Virus record (IMG/VR): IMGVR_UViG_3300039448_000007
Span: 1 to 25,857 of that record
DNA: 25,857 nucleotides
Direction: 5' to 3' (one strand)
From: a virus
How positions within the stretch are numbered: position 1 is the first letter of the stretch; the number at the start of each line of letters is the position of its first letter. Shown piece by piece: positions 1-8,161 of this stretch. The position numbers and the translations under genes were made by a program. Under the pieces are notes generated by a model that was not told the origin of the DNA, ran no database searches, and was given only the letters and a program-made list of their open reading frames with translations.

Positions 1-600
1 ATCCCCGGTTTCCATGCGGCACTTGAGGCGCAGCTGGTCTACAACTACCAGCGCGCCTACGTCGTGGTGGCCCCGGATATTTGGCATGAGAGAGACACGA
101 ATAGCTGTTTCGCTTTCACCAATCGCGCTCACATTCCCGACTTGATGCAGCCGGTCGCCCAGAGTGATGTAGTGCCCTGGCCAAAGCTGAGACAGCGTGG
201 GCTTGTCGATATCGATGTAGCTGTCTCGATGCGATGCCGCCGCGCGCAGCGTGAAGCCGTCAAACGGATCATTCGCAAAGCCGACATGATCGAATGTCCA
301 TTCCGGAGCAGAGCCATTCGGCGCCAGCATCCGACCGCTTGCATCGTTCGGCCGCCATTGCGTGCAAACCGGGACAACACAGGTTGCCCCTGCAGCTTCC
401 ATCTGAGTGACAAAGGACGATAGCGCCAAATGCCCCTGCATCCCGATCGCAGCGATATCGAGGTCCAGCTTCCAGTGCCCGTTCAGCGTTGGCGTGGCGA
501 AGCTTTCCCCGTCGATATTGGTGAACGGGGAAAACCGCATCCCGCTGAGTTTCGGGGTGCTGGATTGCACTTTCACCGGGTATGGAAACGCAATCTGCAT
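1..600 (-). CDS. Tail protein after the tape measure, distal-tail-like (3' end cut off)
   Basis: The frame is open for 200 codons from ATG at 600 to the window edge with no stop, so the C-terminus is missing. The start overlaps the tape-measure stop by one base (TGATG), which indicates translational coupling. The visible part is a soluble, beta-rich protein without signal peptide or membrane segment. Its last visible stretch (about residues 165-200) has the pattern of alternating hydrophobic residues seen in tail-tip proteins. In siphoviruses the gene after the tape measure usually encodes the distal tail protein or another tail-tip component joining tube and baseplate. That position is the main basis for this call, because I do not recognise a specific family. 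GTA systems have a DUF2460 protein here, but I see no clear DUF2460 signature. Confidence 0.6.
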   Translation of the reverse strand, partial: MQIAFPYPVKVQSSTPKLSGMRFSPFTNIDGESFATPTLNGHWKLDLDIAAIGMQGHLALSSFVTQMEAAGATCVVPVCTQWRPNDASGRMLAPNGSAPEWTFDHVGFANDPFDGFTLRAAASHRDSYIDIDKPTLSQLWPGHYITLGDRLHQVGNVSAIGESETAIRVSLMPNIRGHHDVGALVVVDQLRLKCRMETGD

Positions 601-3026
601 CAGCGGCCCCCGCTCAGGTACTTGTTATCAGCTTTGACTCGGTTGCTTGCGGCCATCCTTGCCTCAGTGATGCGGAGAGAAATGCTCTGGGTCTCTTGGC
701 GTTGCTCTGCGCTCAAGCCCGGCGGCAGGATCAATTCCACCACTGCCTTTTGAAGTTGCATAGGTGCGCTGCCAGTTTGCCCATTCGGAATGACCCGCTC
801 ACCACGCTCGAGGATCGCCGGTACTTCATTGGGCCGCAGCCCTGCGATCCCGCCCTTGTGGTAGCGCGGCGCGCCATTGAATACCGCAGGCGCAACAGAC
901 CGCCCGTGGCCGTAGCCATCTTTGCCGGCCGTGCCGCCGCTGTGAAGAATGCCCGGGATGATTGCCCCGCCCAGCAAGCCGCCCTTGCCTCCACCGCCAA
1001 GCCATCCCGTGCCGGTGCCGCTGGCAAACGGCCCTTCATTGAACAGCATCGCTTGTAACGCAGCTTTCGCGAGTGACTTCGCGAGGTTTTCCAGCACGCC
1101 CGCGAGGCTCTCGCCCTCGACGATCGCGTCAATGAACCCGTTCTTCAGGTCTTGCTGCACCCCTTCGAAGAACGCCGCGCGTTCACGCGCCTGCTCATAC
1201 TTCTCGGTGAGGTCGCCAATGCTCGCTGCCTGTCTGTCGATCTGCTCACGCAGCGTTTCGCCGGTCGCAGCCTGACGGGCGTCGAGGTTCAGTCCGCGCT
1301 CTTTGGCTTCATCCAGCAGCTTATATTTGGCGGTCAGCTCGGCAATCTCGGCCTTGGTCTTACCGATCATCTCAATCTGGCGCTGGATGCCTACGAGCTC
1401 CTCTTCAGACGCCTTAAAGAGAGGGTCTTGTTTGGCTTTCTTTTTAGCCCGTTTTTTCGCCTCTGCGTCCGCCTCCCTTTGAGCCTTGTTGAGGTCTGAT
1501 ATTTCACCGCGAGCATCGGCCGTTGCAGCCGCAATCTCACCAGCGTCCTTAATCAACTTCTCACGAGCGGCCACCGGCAATGTCACGCCTGCGGCATCCA
1601 ACCCTTGACGCTTTTCGATTTCCGCCAGCTTGCGAGCGACCTCAACCCGATCGGTACCGGCTTTGACCAAGTCGCGCTCTGCTTCGGCAAGCTCCCTCTG
1701 ATCAGATGCTTTCATGTTGGCCATCTGGGCCCGCCCCAGTACGCTCAGGAGCGTCTGCGCCTGTCCGATCATCCCGCCAATCTTACCAGAAAGGGCATTC
1801 GCTCCGCTGATCGCATTGTCGAAAGAGATCCCCGCGATGCTTCTGGAAAGATCTTCCGAAGCTAAGGCGGCGTTACTACTTTCGTTAGCCAGATCGAGCG
1901 CACCTAAAGCCGCCTCTGCCGTAGAGCGCGCGATCGAGATGAGGTTCTCGTTTGTCTCATCCGCGCCTCTGGCCGCCTCAGTAAGGAAAGTCGACATGGC
2001 TTGGAGGGCCGCCGCCTGAGCATCAAGGGAATCCGCGCTTTGATAGTCGCTCATCAGCGCAACGAGTTGCCGCGCTTGACCCAGCGTCAGGCCGTACTCT
2101 TCTTTGATCTTGCGTACCTGTCGCACAGCTGCCGGTTCGCTTTCGGAATAGCCCTGCTGCAATACTTGATCGAAACGATCTAAGCGCCCCTGCAATTCAT
2201 CGAAAGCCTCAAGAACCTGAGCGCCACCCTTGCGGATGCTTTCAATCGCGTCCAGGCGGGCCAATTGGCTCAGTACGCGCAGGAGGTTTCGCGCCTTATC
2301 AGATGCCCTGCCGTACTTTTCCGCCAGTTCATCAGTCGGTGAGTTCGCCCGCTCAACCGCGCTGTTGTAGTCGGAAACTGCTGATCTAAGGTCACCTACC
2401 GCGTCCTCAAGGTCGCCTGCAGCATCGCCAGATTTCAGGAACGATGACGCCAGTGGAATCGCCACAGCCACCACCGCGCCGAGAACTGCACCCAAGACAC
2501 CCATCCCGCCAAGCAACTGTGGCAACTGCTGACCAAGGGCAATCGATGCCGAGGTACCAGCGCCAACCTGTACCGCAAAATCGCCGATCTGATAGGCTGC
2601 GTTTTGGATACCGCCGCCCATGCCGCGCGTGGCCCCCGCTGCACGCGCGTTCGCCCCCGCAAGCCGCTGAGCGCCGCCAGTTGCCCGCATGTACTCAGCG
2701 TTGAGCCGCTCTAGGGCCGCGTCATACTGTTGAGTATTCAGGGCGCCGACCTTTTGCGCCCTGTTCAACTCAGAGAGCTCAGTCTCATACCGCTTGGACG
2801 CAGCAAAGAGCGGGTCATACTTCGCCCGCAGCCGGTCCATTTCCTTGCCGATGGACTGCGCGCTGGCCTCGGCATTCCTAGCCATTTTCCGATTGCTCGC
2901 GGCGAACTTTTGGTCCCAGTCGGTTGTGAACTTGTTCACCACGTGTTGACCGCGTGCCATTTGCTTCTCAAACTTAGCAAGGGACGCCTCCAGACGCAGC
3001 ATCAAGGCGGTTTCGACGTCGGCCAT
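600..3026 (-). CDS. Tail tape measure protein
   Basis: An 808-aa protein with tape-measure architecture. The Lys/Arg/Glu-rich helical N-terminus spans about residues 1-120. A Gly/Ala-rich hydrophobic stretch follows at about 140-200, then long coiled-coil helices at about 205-650. The C-terminus is Gly-rich and carries HSGG, YHKGG and GLRPNEVPAILERGERVIP-type segments, typical of lambda gpH-like proteins. It sets tail length, fills the tube during assembly and probably helps DNA cross the host envelope. At the rough rule of 1.5 angstrom per residue it would give a tail of about 120 nm (inference). It is the longest gene here and sits right after the tail chaperone, the canonical place. The ATG overlaps the chaperone stop (TAATG). 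Confidence 0.95.
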   Translation of the reverse strand: MADVETALMLRLEASLAKFEKQMARGQHVVNKFTTDWDQKFAASNRKMARNAEASAQSIGKEMDRLRAKYDPLFAASKRYETELSELNRAQKVGALNTQQYDAALERLNAEYMRATGGAQRLAGANARAAGATRGMGGGIQNAAYQIGDFAVQVGAGTSASIALGQQLPQLLGGMGVLGAVLGAVVAVAIPLASSFLKSGDAAGDLEDAVGDLRSAVSDYNSAVERANSPTDELAEKYGRASDKARNLLRVLSQLARLDAIESIRKGGAQVLEAFDELQGRLDRFDQVLQQGYSESEPAAVRQVRKIKEEYGLTLGQARQLVALMSDYQSADSLDAQAAALQAMSTFLTEAARGADETNENLISIARSTAEAALGALDLANESSNAALASEDLSRSIAGISFDNAISGANALSGKIGGMIGQAQTLLSVLGRAQMANMKASDQRELAEAERDLVKAGTDRVEVARKLAEIEKRQGLDAAGVTLPVAAREKLIKDAGEIAAATADARGEISDLNKAQREADAEAKKRAKKKAKQDPLFKASEEELVGIQRQIEMIGKTKAEIAELTAKYKLLDEAKERGLNLDARQAATGETLREQIDRQAASIGDLTEKYEQARERAAFFEGVQQDLKNGFIDAIVEGESLAGVLENLAKSLAKAALQAMLFNEGPFASGTGTGWLGGGGKGGLLGGAIIPGILHSGGTAGKDGYGHGRSVAPAVFNGAPRYHKGGIAGLRPNEVPAILERGERVIPNGQTGSAPMQLQKAVVELILPPGLSAEQRQETQSISLRITEARMAASNRVKADNKYLSGGR

Positions 3027-3559
3027 TACTTCAGCGCCTCCGGCTCATACTTGGCGAGGATTTCATCGAACTCCTCCTCGGTCGGTGGTTCGGCTTTCTT
3101 GCTGCCGGCATTGAAGCCGCGCACCATGTTGATGAAATCCGCATAGGTCATCTCACGCAGATCGAGCGGCGACATATTGAACTCGCGGCAAATCTGGCTG
3201 ACCTCGGAGAACTGCATGGGCTCAACCTCCGCTTCGTCGTTGGAGCCGTCACCATCCTCCACACCCGCCATCAGGGCGATCAGGATATCGCCTGCCAGCG
3301 CCGCGTTGTCGTGCCACGGCTGGCGCTCGAACTGCGCTTCCATGAGATGCTTGGCCGCGACCTTGTTCTCACCGCCTCCAATCAGTGCGATGCGGATCGT
3401 GTGCCAGATATCCTCTGCTCGGAACTTCCCCGAGGAAACGCGCAAGAAGATCGCGCCGATGGCGTCCTTCCCGCAGGCTTCTTCGAGCTCAAGAACCCCG
3501 CCAAAGGTGAGCCGGAAAAGACGCTCTTTCCCGGCCCATTCTGCAATCACGTCAGCCAT
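3026..3559 (-). CDS. Tail assembly chaperone, GTA type, with a fused C-terminal domain
   Basis: A 177-aa protein. Residues 1-105 look like the GTA-family tail assembly chaperone (Phage_TAC_11 type): a short beta N-terminus containing RLTFGGVLELEEACG, then helices with FRAEDIWHTIRIALIGGG. An acidic linker (about 108-125) leads to a helical tail containing MSPLDLREMTYADFINMVRGF. Such proteins coat the tape measure during tube assembly. In lambda the two parts (G and GT) are joined by a programmed frameshift. Here both lie in one frame and I saw no slippery heptamer at the junction. It lies between the tube and tape-measure genes and overlaps each by one base. Confidence 0.85.
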   Translation of the reverse strand: MADVIAEWAGKERLFRLTFGGVLELEEACGKDAIGAIFLRVSSGKFRAEDIWHTIRIALIGGGENKVAAKHLMEAQFERQPWHDNAALAGDILIALMAGVEDGDGSNDEAEVEPMQFSEVSQICREFNMSPLDLREMTYADFINMVRGFNAGSKKAEPPTEEEFDEILAKYEPEALK

Positions 3560-4005
3560 CAGACTGCGTCAGTCCAGACGCGCTGACCGGCGCCCGAGAT
3601 GGTCGCGCTGAAGGTCACCTTGCCGCTGGTTTCCTTGCCGAGTTCAAGACCAGCGAGATAGGCGGGCAGGATCCAGTGGCCGCCATTGTTGGCGGCGTCT
3701 TCATCCAGCAGAATCTTGATGTTCTTCTCGCTTCCGGTGTCGGCCCAATCGCGCCATGTCGGCCATGCTTCGATGGTCACCATGCCGCTGAGCGTGACAC
3801 TGGTGTCTTGGCTCTCAAGGTGTCGCACGATCGATGCCGGCACATCGAGCGGGTCGTCGCAATCCAGTACGGTGTTTTCGCCGAGGTTGTTGCTCAGTGT
3901 GATGCCGAAGGTGTTCGCCCCGCAAGTATGCGCGAAGGTCTCGGTCGGGGTCACCCCGTCCCCCAGTTGCACGATCAGCCGCTTCGTCTGTTTGCCCGTT
4001 GCCAT
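3559..4005 (-). CDS. Major tail tube protein, TP901-1 type
   Basis: A 148-aa protein matching the TP901-1/GTA g9 tail-tube family (Phage_tail_2) in size and pattern. It starts MATGKQTKRLIVQLGDG, has a central segment with ASIVRHLESQDTSVTLSG and WPTWRDWADTG, and a C-terminal beta strand pair ending in GKVTFSATISGAGQRVW. Hexameric rings of this protein stack around the tape measure to form the non-contractile tube. The family assignment rests on these motifs and on the position between head-completion genes and the tail chaperone. It starts at ATG 4005, two bases after the preceding small ORF, and ends in a TGATG overlap with the chaperone. Confidence 0.93.
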   Translation of the reverse strand: MATGKQTKRLIVQLGDGVTPTETFAHTCGANTFGITLSNNLGENTVLDCDDPLDVPASIVRHLESQDTSVTLSGMVTIEAWPTWRDWADTGSEKNIKILLDEDAANNGGHWILPAYLAGLELGKETSGKVTFSATISGAGQRVWTDAV

Positions 4006-4006
4006 G

Positions 4007-4183
4007 TTATTTCCCCTTCGCGGAAGATGGTTTCTTGTCGCCGATCACCTCGGCCACGCCCCGCTCCACAAGCGCTTCTGCTGTTGCTTGCGGAACCGAT
4101 ACTTCTGAGCCCGCCTTGAACGATTGGCTTTTGCTCGAGCTGATGCGGTGATGCGCATCCCGTTTGATCTTAATCTTCATCAT
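4007..4183 (-). CDS. Small basic protein before the tail tube gene (58 aa)
   Basis: A short Lys/Ser-rich protein starting MMKIKIKRDAHHRI and ending in GDKKPSSAKGK. A longer reading from 4252 is possible, but ATG 4183 gives a typical 4-base ATGA overlap with the gp10-like gene, and AGGAAG lies just upstream. A second ATG at 4180 is equally plausible. The middle (SQSFKAGSEVSVPQATAEALVERGVAEVI) resembles the short beta-hairpin/helix proteins often placed before tail-tube genes in HK97-like phages. Those have no firmly assigned role. A head-tail joining or tail-tube accessory function is only inferred from position. Confidence 0.7.
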   Translation of the reverse strand: MMKIKIKRDAHHRISSSKSQSFKAGSEVSVPQATAEALVERGVAEVIGDKKPSSAKGK

Positions 4184-4587
4184 GCTTCCTTGATTGCTTT
4201 GTTGATGTTTCGCGTCAGTCGCGACTTCACGCGCCGCTTGCGCGTGCGCCACACCGGAAAGAAGAACGGATTGGCCGGCATGTCCTTGGTCCCGAACTCT
4301 TGGAAGCGGGCGTAGAATGCATCCCCTCCGCCTGCGTAGATTGTGATGCGAAGGGTCGAATATTCCTTACCGCCCACTGTACCGATCACCATCGCGCCCT
4401 CCGGCGCATCGCCCCAGGTCCAGCCGATCGAATTGACCAGATCGAGGCTTTCGCCTTTCGGGGCCAAGCGCTTCATATCCGCCACGATCTCTTCGGCGTT
4501 TTGCTCAAGCGTGTCCCGGGCAGCCTGTCGGACCTTGGCAGGGATTGCCCCCCACCGGCGATTGAACTCTGCAAGCCCCTTAACCAT
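4180..4587 (-). CDS. HK97 gp10-like tail completion protein
   Basis: A 135-aa protein with the family hallmarks: an N-terminal helical half (VRQAARDTLEQNAEEIVADMKRLAP) and the C-terminal block FQEFGTKDMPANPFFFPVWR, followed by a basic helix. HK97-gp10 proteins cap or complete the tail end that joins the head. The strong FGT...PANPFF motif makes the family call secure. The ATG at 4587 overlaps the stop of the DUF3168 gene by one base. The order is unusual: gp10-type genes normally precede the DUF3168 gene, but here they follow it. Confidence 0.93.
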   Translation of the reverse strand: MVKGLAEFNRRWGAIPAKVRQAARDTLEQNAEEIVADMKRLAPKGESLDLVNSIGWTWGDAPEGAMVIGTVGGKEYSTLRITIYAGGGDAFYARFQEFGTKDMPANPFFFPVWRTRKRRVKSRLTRNINKAIKEA

Positions 4588-4991
4588 TACGCTTCCTCCA
4601 AATTGGCTGTGACCGTCACGATGCCGTGGCCGGTGATCCCATCGCGGTCACGCATGACGCGCACCGCCTCCACGGTCATCGTGATCAGGGCGCTATCGCC
4701 CGCGTCGACCTCGTATTGGTGAAGCGCCTTTTTAACCGCGTCTGCGATCTCCTTTGCCGGCCGAAGCCGCCCGTGATCCTCCGCCCAGCAATCCAGCTGG
4801 AGCGTCTCATCCCGACCTTCGATGCAATCCATGTCATTGGGGCTATAGTCAGACGGGCCGAAGGTAATGCAGGGATAATCTGCGTCTGCTGGCATCCGGT
4901 CGAAAATGCGATCCCCCACCAGCGCGTGAACGCGCGCATCTGCGACGAGGCGCTCGTAAATCAGGGTTTGCAGGTCGATTGAGGTGCTCAC
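4587..4991 (-). CDS. DUF3168 tail completion protein
   Basis: A 134-aa protein of DUF3168 type (RcGTA g8, the tail terminator group). Visible features are the N-terminal LQTLIYERLVADARVHALVGDRIFD, then DADYPCITFGPSD, DETLQLDCWAEDHGR followed by a helix of AKEIADAVKKALH type, and a C-terminal strand pair ending GIVTVTANLEE. These proteins form the ring ending the tail tube and contacting the head-closure protein. It overlaps the upstream head-tail adaptor by four bases (ATGA), consistent with a coupled head-tail joining module. Confidence 0.9.
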   Translation of the reverse strand: MSTSIDLQTLIYERLVADARVHALVGDRIFDRMPADADYPCITFGPSDYSPNDMDCIEGRDETLQLDCWAEDHGRLRPAKEIADAVKKALHQYEVDAGDSALITMTVEAVRVMRDRDGITGHGIVTVTANLEEA

Positions 4992-5314
4992 ACCATCACC
5001 CCGCTCTCACAGGTCAATTCGATGAAGAGCCGGTCATCTGACGGAACCGCCGTGCGGATGTTGTACGCCGTGCCGCGGCGGGTATCGCGCATCTGCCATT
5101 GCGGCGTGATTGCGCGCGTGTTGCTGTTCGCGCGAACAGTGACAACCACCGGCTGTTTGCCTTGCAGCCGCGCGGCGATCACCGCCTCACTGCCGCGCAG
5201 GTAGCGGAAATGGGCCCGGGTGGTGAACTGCTCGACCCAATCGAGGGTTTCGCCGCCGGATCCATCCGGAAGACCTGCAAGCGCGTCGAATGCGACGGCC
5301 TCGATGAGCTTCAC
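4988..5314 (-). CDS. Head-tail adaptor (head closure protein)
   Basis: A 108-aa protein resembling the phage head-tail joining family (PF05521-like; SPP1 gp16/RcGTA g7 group). It has a helical start, the segment WVEQFTTRAHFRYLRGSEAVIA, a central VVVTVRANSNTRAITPQWQMRD and a C-terminal beta region with DDRLFIELTCES. Such proteins seal the portal vertex after packaging and provide the tail docking surface. The gene overlaps both neighbours by four bases. The family call is based on length, motif pattern and position between connector and tail-completion genes. Confidence 0.88.
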   Translation of the reverse strand: MKLIEAVAFDALAGLPDGSGGETLDWVEQFTTRAHFRYLRGSEAVIAARLQGKQPVVVTVRANSNTRAITPQWQMRDTRRGTAYNIRTAVPSDDRLFIELTCESGVMV

Positions 5315-5883
5315 AACATCACCCAGCGGTGCTTCCCGAGCAGCACATCGACAGCGAAGGGCATAGGCCGCTGCTCTTTGTCCGAGGCTGCCGAACGCTG
5401 TTCATACCAGTGCGCCACCAGCATGCAGATCGCGGCCTTGATATCCCATGGGACGTTTTCAGGCGCGCCATAGCCCGCCGTGAAGGTGACCTGCACCGGC
5501 GTCAGAGACCGCCCGAGCGACGGCGCTGAGAAGTCGCTCAGAAACTGAACCCGCACGCCGCGCGGGTCGGTGATGACCTGATAGTCGGTAGCAGGCACCG
5601 TCTGAGTTGCCCCGTCCACGTCGGTGTATTCTACCTGAACCGCCGAGACGTTCGGAAACGGCAGACGCAGGCAGGATGCCCAGCCGTTATAATCCTGACG
5701 CCACTGCTGATTGACGATGCAACGACCCAAGATACCGGTGAAGCCGTCGAGGTGGTCTGTCGCAGCCATGATCAGTCGCTCGACCAGACCATCGTCATCG
5801 GCAAAGTCGATGATCGTATGATCCTTGGCTTCCTGCACCGTGACGGGAAATGCGGCGGGCGCTGTGACACGGACGGGGGTCAT
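5311..5883 (-). CDS. Head-tail connector, phiE125 gp8/HK97 gp6 type
   Basis: A 190-aa protein with the typical connector N-terminus: a short Pro-rich lead, FPVTVQEAKDHTIID, then DDGLVERLIMAATDHLDGFTG. The central beta part contains LRLPFPNVSAVQVEYTDVDG and the C-terminal helix contains VPWDIKAAICMLVAHWYEQR. This pattern matches the phiE125 gp8 family. Members form the ring directly below the portal and anchor the head-closure protein. It follows a 46-aa gene with a 3-base gap and overlaps the adaptor gene by 4 bases. A GGGA sequence lies about 10 bases before ATG 5883. Confidence 0.93.
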   Translation of the reverse strand: MTPVRVTAPAAFPVTVQEAKDHTIIDFADDDGLVERLIMAATDHLDGFTGILGRCIVNQQWRQDYNGWASCLRLPFPNVSAVQVEYTDVDGATQTVPATDYQVITDPRGVRVQFLSDFSAPSLGRSLTPVQVTFTAGYGAPENVPWDIKAAICMLVAHWYEQRSAASDKEQRPMPFAVDVLLGKHRWVML

Positions 5884-5886
5884 TGC

Positions 5887-6027
5887 TTATTTCCCGCCGT
5901 AGGGGAATGGATCAAGGCCCAGCTTCTTCGCCTGCGCGGCTGTCATGCTGACCTTGGGGCCCGGCTTTTTCGTAGACTTCGCGGTCGGCTTCTTTTCTTC
6001 CGGGACTGGTTTCTTTTCGTCGCTCAT
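5887..6027 (-). CDS. Lys/Pro-rich small protein between capsid and connector (46 aa)
   Basis: A short gene: ATG at 6027-6025, TAA at 5889-5887, and GGAG eight bases before the start. The protein begins MSDEKKPVPEEKKPTAKSTK, is very rich in Lys and Pro, probably disordered at its N-terminus, and ends with a more ordered MTAAQAKKLGLDPFPYGGK-like tail. Small Lys-rich proteins between the capsid and connector genes occur in many HK97-like phages, but I cannot name a family. Its role may be head decoration or assembly (inference only). The RBS, the tight fit between neighbours and the biased composition argue that it is real. Confidence 0.7.
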   Translation of the reverse strand: MSDEKKPVPEEKKPTAKSTKKPGPKVSMTAAQAKKLGLDPFPYGGK

Positions 6028-6053
6028 CTTTTCAACTCCATTGAGAGAGGGGA

Positions 6054-6076
6054 GCCCCGGCCATCGCGGCCGAGGC
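6054..6076 (-). terminator. GC-rich hairpin after the capsid gene
   Basis: On the minus strand, nine bases (GCCTCGGCC) pair with GGCCGGGGC across a 5-base loop, starting about 7 bases after the capsid stop. One pair is G-U. No T-run follows; the next bases are a TCCCCTCTCTC stretch. It may therefore act as an mRNA-stabilising hairpin or partial terminator that raises capsid yield over downstream genes, rather than as a full stop. Confidence 0.45.
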
Positions 6077-6083
6077 GATTGGC

Positions 6084-7319
6084 TTAGATGCCGTCATCCA
6101 TTTGGAGGATGCGGATAGCTTTGGGATCGACCACAGCCCCGCCGACGCGCTTGGTGGTGTAGAACAGCACCTTTGGCTTTGCGGTGAACGGGTCGCGCAG
6201 TACGCGCACGCCGGTACGATCGACGATCAGATAACCGCGGGCGAAGTTGCCGAAGGCGATCGGCGTGGTGTTGGCGGCCATGTCGGGCATGTCCGGCATC
6301 TCGGTGACCGGATATGCCAGCAGCTGCGAGGGCTGACCTGCGACGCTGGAGGGCTGCCACAACTGGCGGCCATCGGCGTCGCGCAGTTTGCGGATTTTGC
6401 CCAGAGTGGTCCGGTTCATGACAAAGCGCGCGCCGTTGGTGTAGCTGGCCGGCGTTCCGTAGATGAGATCGAGGAGCTCATCCTCGGTCACAGCGGTTGT
6501 CGCTGCGGCAGGGTCAACACCGATGGCACCCAGTGGGTTCGCCCCGGCATTCGCAGCCCCGCTCGCGTAGCTCAGGAAACCATTCGGCTTGTTGACGCCA
6601 TTGCCCGCGACGAAGGCCAGACCTTCTTGTTTGGCGAACTCGGTCTGAACCTCATTGGCCAGCCAGCTCTCCAGATCGATTGCGGCATCGTCAAGCATCC
6701 CCTGCGTCGCGCCGGGGTTGGCGTAGATTTCGCCAGGGGTGATCACCATCGAGCCGAAGGTCGGTGTGCTGGTTTCCGGGCGCGCATCTTCCTCGCCAAC
6801 CCAGCCGGAGCCAGTGCCGCGCAGGTTGAACAGCTTGGTGAACCCGGCCGTCGAGATGTTCTGCACCGATGCGATCGAACGCATGGCCGACACTTCCACA
6901 AGCTTGTCGGTGATCGTGCGGTCCCATTCCACCGGCGCCAGAAAGCCTCCTTCAGGATCGGCACCTTTGTTCAGGTTGGCCTGAACTTGGCCCTTGGCGA
7001 AATGCGCTTGGAACGCCTCGGTGTATTCCGCGTCTTTCACCGCGCCGGGGCCGGTGCCGCTCAGCGACATGGCCGCGATCTTGGCGTTGGCTGTATCGAT
7101 GGCCGCCTGAAGTTCGCCTACGCTCGAGTTGAGCCGGTCAACCTGTTCAGACTGGACCACATCGCCCATGCCTTTTTTCAGGTCATCCAGTTCCTTCTTA
7201 TGTGCGGCCTTGAACGCCTCGAAGGTTTTGCCCTGCTCTTCGATCAGAGCCTTGATATCGGTGCTGGCATCAGCGCGCACACCGACAAGCCCGCGAACGG
7301 GTTGTTTGAAGTGTTTCAT
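6084..7319 (-). CDS. Major capsid protein, HK97 family
   Basis: A 411-aa protein, normal for HK97-fold capsids that carry their own scaffold. Residues about 20-85 form the charged helical delta domain that guides prohead assembly and is removed by the protease. The mature region starts near residue 115-120 (GADPEGGFLAPVEWDRTITDKLVEVSAMRSIASV), the classic phage capsid start. It continues with GWVGEEDARPETSTPTFG, an E-loop-like segment, then NGVNKPNGFLSY and a C-terminal GVRVLRDPFTAKPKVLFYTTKRVGG beta segment. The ATG at 7319 has AAAGGGG upstream. It follows the ClpP-like protease, as in HK97-like phages and RcGTA. No obvious cross-linking Lys/Asn pair could be assigned. Confidence 0.97.
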   Translation of the reverse strand: MKHFKQPVRGLVGVRADASTDIKALIEEQGKTFEAFKAAHKKELDDLKKGMGDVVQSEQVDRLNSSVGELQAAIDTANAKIAAMSLSGTGPGAVKDAEYTEAFQAHFAKGQVQANLNKGADPEGGFLAPVEWDRTITDKLVEVSAMRSIASVQNISTAGFTKLFNLRGTGSGWVGEEDARPETSTPTFGSMVITPGEIYANPGATQGMLDDAAIDLESWLANEVQTEFAKQEGLAFVAGNGVNKPNGFLSYASGAANAGANPLGAIGVDPAAATTAVTEDELLDLIYGTPASYTNGARFVMNRTTLGKIRKLRDADGRQLWQPSSVAGQPSQLLAYPVTEMPDMPDMAANTTPIAFGNFARGYLIVDRTGVRVLRDPFTAKPKVLFYTTKRVGGAVVDPKAIRILQMDDGI

Positions 7320-7330
7320 TTGAAACCCCT

Positions 7331-8161
7331 TTAGATTTTCAGTTTTTCGGTGTTGCCGCGAAGCGCGGCGATGATGTCAGCGCTCGGCATGACGTCAGGA
7401 GGCGATACGTCAGCCCCCCCTTGCAGTTCCGCGAGGAGGCTACGGCGCTCCCGGCGGGACAGTCCCTGTGCGGCCATGCTGGCCTCGATCTTGGCAATGG
7501 CCGAAGCACGTTTGCCGTTGTCCTTGTCCTGTTCGATCTCGGCGTCAGACAAATACCCATCCGCAAGCCCGGTCTTCACCGCATCCTCACCCGTGAAGAA
7601 GGTCTCGGCATCCATCCACGCCTCAACATCTTCGGCTTTTGATCCGGAACGCTCGGCGTAGAGATCCCGCATCGCGCGGTCGAAGGGCTCCATCATTGCC
7701 GCTGCCGCCTGCATATCGTGCCGGTTGCCGATCGTGATGCCCCAGGCGTTGTGGATCATCAGGAAGCCGGTCTTTGCCACTTTGATTTCATCACCGGCCA
7801 TGGCGATCACCGAGGCAGCAGACGCGGCAAGGCCCAGCACATTCACTGTGACCTTGGCCTTGTGTTCGCGCAGCATGTTGTAAATCGCCACGCCCTCAAA
7901 GAAGTCGCCACCGGGGCTGTTGATATCAACCCGAACGTCACGCTCGCCAATCGAACGCAGCGCCCCGGCGATCCGCTTGGACGTGACACCGTCGCCATAG
8001 TCGCCGCCCCCAATCTCGCCGAGGATGGAGATTGACGCTTCGTCGCTATTGGCGGCGTGGATGCCCGCGTTCCAGCGGTCGACCACATCGGTGCGCGGTT
8101 GCCATTCCATATTGGACAGGGCTTTGAACGCTTTGATCTCGGGAAGTTTACGCAGGCTCAT
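7331..8161 (-). CDS. Head maturation protease, ClpP-like (S14 family)
   Basis: A 276-aa protein with a ClpP fold core at about residues 40-205. The visible landmarks are INSPGGDFFEGVAIYNML (80-97), nucleophile Ser114 in GLAASAASVIAMAGD, His137 in MIHNAW, and a likely acid at Asp184 in MDAETFFTGEDAVKTGLADGY. The charged C-terminal tail (210-276) may bind proheads. In this phage class the enzyme cleaves the capsid delta domain and itself inside the prohead. The start overlaps the portal gene by 14 bases, and GGAGGG lies just before ATG 8161. Its use of the S14 rather than the U35 fold matches many alphaproteobacterial phages. Confidence 0.95.
   Translation of the reverse strand: MSLRKLPEIKAFKALSNMEWQPRTDVVDRWNAGIHAANSDEASISILGEIGGGDYGDGVTSKRIAGALRSIGERDVRVDINSPGGDFFEGVAIYNMLREHKAKVTVNVLGLAASAASVIAMAGDEIKVAKTGFLMIHNAWGITIGNRHDMQAAAAMMEPFDRAMRDLYAERSGSKAEDVEAWMDAETFFTGEDAVKTGLADGYLSDAEIEQDKDNGKRASAIAKIEASMAAQGLSRRERRSLLAELQGGADVSPPDVMPSADIIAALRGNTEKLKI

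Noticed and set aside
6102-7334. A 410-codon open frame on the plus strand opposite the capsid gene
   Set aside because: It is an antisense shadow of a well-supported capsid gene in high-GC DNA, with no RBS or recognisable domain.
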